Shown piece after piece: positions 58,945 to 64,000 of a DNA stretch of 64,000 nucleotides. Where the stretch lies: the NCBI GenBank assembly GCA_040752195.1, contig JBFMFC010000010.1:1-64000 (forward strand). Reading direction: 5' to 3'. Below the pieces are notes generated by a model. The model searched no databases. It had not been told where the DNA came from and worked only from the letters and a program-made list of their open reading frames with translations. This stretch comes from DSNY01 sp040752195 (GTDB taxonomy: Bacteria > Pseudomonadota > Gammaproteobacteria > Burkholderiales > Burkholderiaceae_F). Both the position numbers and the translations under genes were made by a program. Positions within the stretch are counted from its first letter, which is position 1; every line of letters starts with the position of its first letter.

Positions 58945-59778
58945 TCAGACCGCGGCCAGCGCGGCGCCCGTCCTGGTTGCGGTGGCGAACGGCGGGGGCG
59001 GGGGCGTCCCCGCCGACACGGTCAGGACCTCGTAGCCGTCCTCGGTGACGAGCACCGTGTGCTCCCACTGCGCCGACAGACTGTGGTCCTTGGTGACGAT
59101 GGTCCAGCCGTCGGCCAGCTCCTTGATGTCGCGCCGCCCGGCGTTGATCATCGGCTCGATGGTGAACGTCATGCCGGGCACGAGCCGATCGAGCGTTCCG
59201 GGTTTGCCGTAGTGCAGGACCTGAGGCTCCTCGTGGAACCTGCGGCCGATGCCGTGCCCGCAGAACTCGCGCACGACGCTGTAGCCGTGCTTTTCGGCGT
59301 GCACCTGGATCGCGTGCCCGATGTCGCCGAGGTGGGCGCCGGGACGCACCTGCTGGATCCCGAGCCACATGCACTCGTAGGTGATCTCGCACAGGCGCCG
59401 CGCCGCGATCGACGGTTCGCCGACGTAGAACATCCGGCTCGTATCGCCGTGGTAGCCGTCCTTGATCACGGTGACGTCGATGTTGACGATGTCGCCGTTT
59501 TTCAGCACGCGGTCGCCGGGAATGCCGTGGCAGACCTGATGGTTGACCGACGTGCAGACCGACTTCGGAAACGGCCGGTACCCGGGGGGCGCGTAGTTCA
59601 GCGGGGCGGGGGTCGTCCCCTGCACCTGGACCATGTAGTCGTGGCAGAGCCGGTCGAGCTCGGCCGTCGTGACGCCGGGCTTGACGTGCGGTGTGATGAA
59701 ATCCAGCACTTCCGCGGCGAGTCGCCCGGCGACACGCATGCCGGCGATGTCCTCAGCGGTCTTGATCACGATCGACAT
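58945..59778 (-). CDS. map: Methionine aminopeptidase type I
   Basis: 277 aa. Removes the initiator methionine. The five metal ligands are visible: Asp101 (VNIDVTV), Asp112 (HGDTSRMF), His175 (CGHGIGR), Glu208 (FTIEPM) and the Glu of WEHTVLV. The C-terminus carries a short Pro-rich tail (SAGTPPPPPF) not in E. coli Map. Divergent from rpsB, as in E. coli. Confidence 0.96.
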   Translation of the reverse strand: MSIVIKTAEDIAGMRVAGRLAAEVLDFITPHVKPGVTTAELDRLCHDYMVQVQGTTPAPLNYAPPGYRPFPKSVCTSVNHQVCHGIPGDRVLKNGDIVNIDVTVIKDGYHGDTSRMFYVGEPSIAARRLCEITYECMWLGIQQVRPGAHLGDIGHAIQVHAEKHGYSVVREFCGHGIGRRFHEEPQVLHYGKPGTLDRLVPGMTFTIEPMINAGRRDIKELADGWTIVTKDHSLSAQWEHTVLVTEDGYEVLTVSAGTPPPPPFATATRTGAALAAV

Positions 59779-59834
59779 GGTTTGGTTGGCCCCGCGCGGC
59801 AAATCGGACTGGAAGGTCGGCCCGCAGCCTTCAG

Positions 59835-59864
59835 ATGACGGGGCGCGAATCGGGCCCGTATAAT
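59835..59864 (+). promoter_or_regulatory. Candidate sigma-70 promoter of rpsB-tsf
   Basis: -35 ATGACG (59835-59840), an 18-bp spacer, perfect -10 TATAAT (59859-59864). RNA would start near 59871, giving a leader of about 130 nt. On the minus strand an overlapping TATTAT (59860-59865) might serve map. Confidence 0.55.
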
Positions 59865-59932
59865 AGCCGGCTGCTTCGGCTCGGATCGGCGTTTTCGCGT
59901 TTCGTTCCGGGGCGCAATCGCGCGCACCGTCG

Positions 59933-59993
59933 CCAAGGTGCTTCCGCCACGCGGAGGCCGAGACGGCTGCGTTGGACCCAACCTTGGTAGGAG
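59933..59993 (+). promoter_or_regulatory. rpsB leader pairing that could mask the ribosome site
   Basis: CCAAGGT (59933-59939) is the exact complement of ACCTTGG (59981-59987), which overlaps the Shine-Dalgarno region GGTAGGAG (59986-59993). Ribosomal protein S2 represses its own mRNA in E. coli through the leader; this pairing could be the counterpart. Confidence 0.45.
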
Positions 59994-60000
59994 TCGTTCC

Positions 60001-60750
60001 GTGTCCTTGACCATGCGTCAGATGCTGGAGGCGGGTGTGCATTTCGGCCACCAGACCCGCTTCTGGAACCCGAAGATGGCCCCCTACATCTTCGGCCACC
60101 GCAACAAGATCCACATCATCAACCTCGAGCGTACGCTCGAACAGTTTCAGGCTGCGGCCAAGTTCGTCCGGCAGCTTGCCGCCAACCGGGGCACGATCCT
60201 GTTCGTCGGCACCAAGCGCCAGGCGCGCGAGATCGTCGTCGAGGAGGCCAAGCGCTGCGGCATGCCGTACGTCGACCAGCGCTGGCTCGGCGGCATGCTG
60301 ACCAACTTCAAGACGATCAAGGCGTCGATCAAGCGGCTGAAGGAGATGGAGCAGGTCATCGCCGACGGCGGGCTCGAGCGCATGTCGAAAAAGGAAGCGC
60401 TCGACTTCCAGCGCGAGGTCGACAAGCTGAACAAGGCGATCGGCGGCATCAAGGAGATGAACGCGCTGCCCGACGCGATCTTTGTCATCGACGTCGGCTA
60501 CCACAAGATCGCCGTGCAGGAAGCGCAGAAACTCGGCATCCCGGTCGTCGCCGTCGTCGACACCAACCACTCGCCCGAAGGAATCGCCTATGTGATCCCG
60601 GGCAACGACGATTCGAGCCGCGCGGTCAGGCTGTACGCGCGCGGTATCGCCGATGCGGTGCTCGAAGGCAAGGCGCAGGCGCTGCAAGGCGTCGTGCAGG
60701 CCGCAGGCGGCGAGGAGTTCGTCGAAGTCAGCGAGGACGGGGCGGCCTGA
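60001..60750 (+). CDS. rpsB: 30S ribosomal protein S2
   Basis: 249 aa. Signatures are LEAGVHFGHQTRFWNPKM near residue 9, FVGTKRQAREIV near 75, and VDQRWLGGMLTNFKT near 96. The GTG start at 60001 (VSLTMRQM) follows TAGGAG by 7 nt. Start of the conserved rpsB-tsf-pyrH-frr-uppS-cdsA operon. Confidence 0.98.
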   Translation: MSLTMRQMLEAGVHFGHQTRFWNPKMAPYIFGHRNKIHIINLERTLEQFQAAAKFVRQLAANRGTILFVGTKRQAREIVVEEAKRCGMPYVDQRWLGGMLTNFKTIKASIKRLKEMEQVIADGGLERMSKKEALDFQREVDKLNKAIGGIKEMNALPDAIFVIDVGYHKIAVQEAQKLGIPVVAVVDTNHSPEGIAYVIPGNDDSSRAVRLYARGIADAVLEGKAQALQGVVQAAGGEEFVEVSEDGAA

Positions 60751-60781
60751 GGCCGCGGGTCCGGCGTGCGACCATCCACGA

Positions 60782-60802
60782 GGGGGCGCAAGCCCCCTTT
60801 TT
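60782..60802 (+). terminator. Intrinsic terminator/attenuator between rpsB and tsf
   Basis: GGGGGC (60782-60787), tetraloop GCAA, GCCCCC (60792-60797), then five T (60798-60802). The GNRA loop and T run make a textbook hairpin. As tsf follows only 34 nt later with no obvious promoter, it probably acts as a partial terminator setting the S2 to EF-Ts ratio, as known in E. coli. Confidence 0.85.
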
Positions 60803-60836
60803 GCAGATACGAAAGAAGGGCATCCGGGAGTTTGCG

Positions 60837-61730
60837 ATGGCGGAAATCACCGCTGCAATGGTCAAGGAACTGCGCGACAAGACCGACGCGCCGATGATGG
60901 AATGCAAGAAGGCTCTGGCCGAAGCCGGCGGCGACATGGCCAAGGCCGAGGAAATCCTGCGCGTGAAGCTCGGCGCCAAGGCGGGCAAGGCGGCCGCCCG
61001 GATCACGGCCGAAGGCGTCGTCGCGATCAACGTCGATTCCGCCGCCAAGCTCGGCGCGATCGTCGAGGTCAACTGCGAGACGGACTTCGTTGCGAAGAAC
61101 GAGGACTTCGTCGCCTTTGCCCGCAGCCTGGCGCAGCTGGTCGCCGAACGCAACCCCGCCGACGTCGCCGCGCTCGCGGCGCTGCCGCTCGGCGACGGCA
61201 CGGTCGAAACGCGGCGCACCGCGCTGATCGGAAAGATCGGCGAGAACATCACGATCCGCCGCTTTGCCCGCATCGAGGCCAAGGGCCGCATCGCGTCGTA
61301 CGTGCACGGCGGCTCGAAGATCGGCGTGCTGGTCGACGTTACCGGCGGCGACGCGGAACTGGGCAAGGACCTGGCGATGCACATCGCCGCGAGCAAACCG
61401 AAGGCGCTCGACGCCTCGGGCGTTGCGCCTGAGATGATCGACACCGAGCGGCGCATCGCGATCGAAAAGGCCCGCGAAGCGGGCAAGCCCGACGCGATGC
61501 TCGAGAAAATCGCCGAAGGCAGCGTGCAGAAGTTTTTGAAGGACGTCACGCTGCTCGGGCAGGTCTTCGTCAAGGCCGCCGACGGCAAGCAGACGATCGA
61601 GCAGCTGCTAAAGGCCAAGGGCGCGACGGTCAACGGCTTCGTGCTGTACGTCGTTGGCGAAGGCATCGAGAAGCGACAGATCGACTTTGCGTCCGAGGTC
61701 GCCGCGCAGGCCGCCGCGGCCCGCGGCTGA
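60837..61730 (+). CDS. tsf: Elongation factor Ts
   Basis: 297 aa nucleotide-exchange factor for EF-Tu. N-terminal MVKELRDKTDAPMMECKKAL is the family signature, and VNCETDFVAKNEDF lies near 76. The ATG at 60837 has GGGAG 6 nt upstream; the upstream in-frame TTG at 60801 lies in the terminator and is not used. Confidence 0.98.
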   Translation: MAEITAAMVKELRDKTDAPMMECKKALAEAGGDMAKAEEILRVKLGAKAGKAAARITAEGVVAINVDSAAKLGAIVEVNCETDFVAKNEDFVAFARSLAQLVAERNPADVAALAALPLGDGTVETRRTALIGKIGENITIRRFARIEAKGRIASYVHGGSKIGVLVDVTGGDAELGKDLAMHIAASKPKALDASGVAPEMIDTERRIAIEKAREAGKPDAMLEKIAEGSVQKFLKDVTLLGQVFVKAADGKQTIEQLLKAKGATVNGFVLYVVGEGIEKRQIDFASEVAAQAAAARG

Positions 61731-61751
61731 AATACCGACGGATCGACGCCG

Positions 61752-62468
61752 ATGACCACACCCGCGTACAAGCGCGTGTTGCTGAAACTGTCCGGCGAGG
61801 CCCTGATGGGCGACGATCCGTTCGGGATCAACCGAGAAACGATCGAGCGCATGGTCGCCGACATCGGCGAAGTCGTTGCGCTCGGCGTCGAACTCGCGAT
61901 CGTCATCGGCGGTGGCAACATCTTCCGCGGCGTGGCGCTGGGCGCCTCCGGCATGGATCGGGCAACTGCCGACTACATGGGCATGATGGCGACCGTGATG
62001 AACGCGATGGCGCTGCAGGATGCAATGCGCCGCGCGGGGATCGAGGCGCGGGTGCAGTCCGCGCTGAACATCGAGCAGGTGGTCGAACCGTACATCCGGC
62101 CCAAGGCGATGCGTTATCTCGAAGAGGGCAAGGTCGTGATCTTCGCGGCCGGCACCGGCAATCCTTTTTTCACGACCGATACGGCGGCCGCGCTGCGCGG
62201 CTCGGAGGTCGGCGCGCAGATCGTGCTGAAGGCCACCAAGGTCGACGGCGTCTACAGTGCCGATCCGAAGAAGGACCCGAAGGCGACGCGCTTCGCTTCG
62301 CTGACGTTCGACGAGGCGCTGAACCTCAAGCTGCAGATCATGGACGCGACGGCCTTCGCGCTGTGCCGCGACCAGAAACTGCCGATCAAGGTGTTCGACA
62401 TCGGCAAGCCCGGCGCGCTGAGGCGCGTCGTGCTGGGCGAAGACGAAGGCACGCTCGTGCACGTGTGA
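61752..62468 (+). CDS. pyrH: Uridylate kinase
   Basis: 238 aa UMP kinase of the amino-acid-kinase fold, allosterically controlled by GTP and UTP. N-terminal KRVLLKLSGEALMG, GGGNIFRG near residue 55, ATKVDGVYSADPKKDP near 160. Typical length and location after tsf. Confidence 0.98.
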   Translation: MTTPAYKRVLLKLSGEALMGDDPFGINRETIERMVADIGEVVALGVELAIVIGGGNIFRGVALGASGMDRATADYMGMMATVMNAMALQDAMRRAGIEARVQSALNIEQVVEPYIRPKAMRYLEEGKVVIFAAGTGNPFFTTDTAAALRGSEVGAQIVLKATKVDGVYSADPKKDPKATRFASLTFDEALNLKLQIMDATAFALCRDQKLPIKVFDIGKPGALRRVVLGEDEGTLVHV

Positions 62469-62485
62469 GTCGCGGAGGAACGAAG

Positions 62486-63046
62486 ATGAACATTGCCGAA
62501 ATTCGCAAGGCCACCGAACAGAAGATGCAGAAGTCGGTGGAGACGCTGAAGCACGATCTGGCCAAGGTCCGCACCGGCCGCGCGCACACCGGGCTGCTCG
62601 ATCACGTGCTGGTCGACTACTACGGTTCGATGGTGCCGATCTCGCAGGTCGCGAACGTCGGGCTCGGCGACGCCCGCACGATCACGGTGCAGCCGTGGGA
62701 AAAGAAAATGGCGCCTGTCATCGAAAAGGCGATCCGCGACTCCGACCTCGGTCTCAACCCGGCGACGCACGGCGACGTGATCCGCGTTCCGATGCCGCCG
62801 CTGACCGAGGAACGGCGCCGCGAGCTGACCAAGGTCGTGCGGCACGAGGGCGAAGCGGCCAAGGTCGCGGTCCGTAACCTGCGGCGCGACGCGATCGCCC
62901 ATCTGAAGGAGCTGCTGAAGAAGAAGGAGGTGTCGGAGGACGACGAGCGGCGCGCGCAGGATGAAGTGCAGAAGCTGACCGATCGGTTCGTCGCCGAGAT
63001 CGACAGGCTGATTGCCGAAAAGGAAAAGGAGATCATGACCGTCTGA
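62486..63046 (+). CDS. frr: Ribosome recycling factor
   Basis: 186 aa. Splits the post-termination ribosome together with EF-G. RTGRAHTGLLDHVLVDYYG near 29, PWEKKMAPVIEKAI near 75, and LTEERRRELTK near 105. GGAGG lies 7 nt before the ATG. It follows pyrH by 17 nt. Confidence 0.98.
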   Translation: MNIAEIRKATEQKMQKSVETLKHDLAKVRTGRAHTGLLDHVLVDYYGSMVPISQVANVGLGDARTITVQPWEKKMAPVIEKAIRDSDLGLNPATHGDVIRVPMPPLTEERRRELTKVVRHEGEAAKVAVRNLRRDAIAHLKELLKKKEVSEDDERRAQDEVQKLTDRFVAEIDRLIAEKEKEIMTV

Positions 63047-63078
63047 GCCGCCCGGTCGGCTCGACCAGGTCGCCGCAC

Positions 63079-63813
63079 GTGTCCAAGCACTCCAAGATCC
63101 CGCGCCACGTCGCCGTCATCATGGACGGCAACGGGCGGTGGGCGACGCGCCGGCATCTGCCGCGCGTCGCGGGTCATTCGCGCGGCGTCGATGCGGTGCG
63201 CGCGGTGATCGAGGCGGCCGGGCGCCGCGGCGTCGAGTTCCTGACGCTGTTCGCGTTCAGTTCAGAGAACTGGCGCCGCCCCGCCGACGAAGTCTCGGTG
63301 CTGATGCGGCTTTTCCTGTCGGCGCTGCAGAAAGAGGTCGGCAAGCTGCGCGACAACGGCGTACGGCTGCGCATCGTCGGAAACCTCGAGGCATTCGCGC
63401 CGGAGCTGCAGCGGCACATCGCCGAAGCCGAGGCGCAGACGGCCGGCAACGAACGGCTCAAGTTAACCGTTTGTGCGAGCTACGGCGGCCGCTGGGACAT
63501 CGTTCAGGCCGTTCGCGCGCTGCTCGCGGCCGATCCTGCGGCCGCGGCGCACCCCGACGCGATCGACGAGGCGCTGCTCGCCCGGCATCTCGCGCTGGCG
63601 TTCGCCCCCGACGTCGACCTGCTGATCCGCACCGGCGGCGAGCAGCGCATCAGCAATTTCCTGTTGTGGCAGTCGGCGTATGCCGAGCTGTACTTCACCG
63701 ACGTGCTGTGGCCCGACTTCGACGCCGATGCGCTGGACGCGGCGCTGGGCTGGTACGCGACGCGCGAGCGGCGGTTCGGCCGCACCAGCGCGCAGATTGC
63801 CGTTTCTCCCTGA
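63079..63813 (+). CDS. uppS: Di-trans,poly-cis-undecaprenyl-diphosphate synthase
   Basis: 244 aa cis-prenyltransferase that makes the lipid carrier for cell-wall synthesis. Motifs are VAVIMDGNGRWA (Asp16), FLTLFAFSSENWRRP near 54, and the late RTGGEQRISNFLLWQSAYAE. GTG start. Followed by cdsA as in E. coli. Confidence 0.96.
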   Translation: MSKHSKIPRHVAVIMDGNGRWATRRHLPRVAGHSRGVDAVRAVIEAAGRRGVEFLTLFAFSSENWRRPADEVSVLMRLFLSALQKEVGKLRDNGVRLRIVGNLEAFAPELQRHIAEAEAQTAGNERLKLTVCASYGGRWDIVQAVRALLAADPAAAAHPDAIDEALLARHLALAFAPDVDLLIRTGGEQRISNFLLWQSAYAELYFTDVLWPDFDADALDAALGWYATRERRFGRTSAQIAVSP

Positions 63814-63819
63814 CGCATC

Positions 63820-64000
63820 ATGCTCGGGCAGCGCGTCGTCACGGCGGTGATCCTTCTGCTCGCGCTGATCGGTGCGTTGGCCGCGGGGCGCACAGTGTTT
63901 GCCGCAGCGATGTCGCTGGTCGTCGGGGCAGCGGCCTATGAATGGACCCGGCTCGCCGCGCACGCGCCGGCGGTCGCCCTGGGCGCCGGGCTCGTGCTGG
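63820..64000 (+). CDS. cdsA: Phosphatidate cytidylyltransferase (5' part only)
   Basis: Only the first 60 codons are inside the window. The protein begins MLGQRVVTAVILLLALIGAL and continues with two hydrophobic stretches, with AAYEWTRLA near 40, matching the CdsA start. The enzyme makes CDP-diacylglycerol, the substrate of PgsA at 27879. It begins 6 nt after uppS. The identity rests largely on position, as the signature motif is outside. Confidence 0.85.
   Translation, partial: MLGQRVVTAVILLLALIGALAAGRTVFAAAMSLVVGAAAYEWTRLAAHAPAVALGAGLVL

Noticed and set aside
63045..63062. GAGCCG/CGGCTC inverted repeat between frr and uppS
   Set aside because: Short GC stem at a stop codon with no T run, expected often by chance at this base composition.
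1..64000. CRISPR arrays, insertion sequences, prophage, integrons
   Set aside because: No regularly spaced repeats, transposase or integrase motifs, or terminal inverted repeats were seen; gene content is almost wholly core.

Overview
This window is a high-GC chromosomal segment from a betaproteobacterium, most likely in or near the Burkholderiales. The evidence is gene order: rne|rluC, yceF-yceD-rpmF-plsX-fabHDG-acpP-fabF, rpoE-rseA-rseB-mucD-lepA-lepB-DUF4845-rnc-era-recO-pdxJ-acpS-nagZ, smc-zipA-ligA and rpsB-tsf-pyrH-frr-uppS-cdsA are all classic beta/gammaproteobacterial blocks. Nearly every base is coding, genes are often joined by 4-nt stop/start overlaps, and no insertion sequence, prophage or CRISPR array is visible.

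Layout. 1-7.4 kb: RNase E (cut by the window edge) divergent from rluC, a HAD phosphatase, a small Rieske protein and sppA; then an RsmI-like methylase and a Maf pyrophosphatase on the minus strand. 6.9-13.6 kb: ribosomal protein L32 and the type II fatty-acid synthesis operon. 13.6-17.3 kb: the envelope-stress sigma-E operon, with a readable sigma-E type promoter. 17.5-25.3 kb: lepA to nagZ. 25.3-28.5 kb: efp facing away from uvrC-pgsA. 28.5-28.9 kb: tRNA-Gly, tRNA-Cys and tRNA-Leu behind a consensus sigma-70 promoter. 28.9-31.3 kb: DUF1178, then the most interesting locus. 31.3-42.3 kb: a metabolic accessory block (acyl-CoA dehydrogenase, GST, FMN hydroxyacid oxidase, quinone oxidoreductase, GMC oxidoreductase, APH-fold kinase, histidine phosphatase, class III CoA-transferase, ABC-F ATPase). 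42.4-48.3 kb: prmB and a queF-dapC-dapD-pilU-like-dapE series. 48.4-56.4 kb: smc-zipA-ligA, a methylthioinosine phosphorylase and def. 56.4-64 kb: map-glnD divergent from the rpsB-tsf-pyrH-frr-uppS-cdsA operon, cut inside cdsA.

Best candidate for an undescribed system (29.4-31.3 kb): an ECF sigma factor and a membrane anti-sigma factor whose C-terminal, extracytoplasmic part is a DsrE-like domain, next to a divergently transcribed secreted DsrE-like protein. Both DsrE units keep a cysteine in the same alignment position. The divergent intergenic region holds two matching ECF-type promoters (GGAATAA-N15-CGTCTA and GGAATAT-N15-CGTCTT) whose -35 elements form a perfect 10-bp inverted repeat around a 14-bp tandem repeat. 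The sequence therefore predicts a closed regulatory loop, probably sensing a sulfur or thiol signal in the periplasm.

Other points of interest: an EF-P that looks alphaproteobacterial and carries Arg at the modification site; a kinase/dehydrogenase pair resembling a split ACAD10/11 or LvaA/LvaC 4-hydroxyacyl-CoA system; a probable autoregulatory sigma-E promoter; and structured leaders at rne, lepA, dapE and rpsB. Product calls rest on reading translated sequence and neighbourhood, with no database search.
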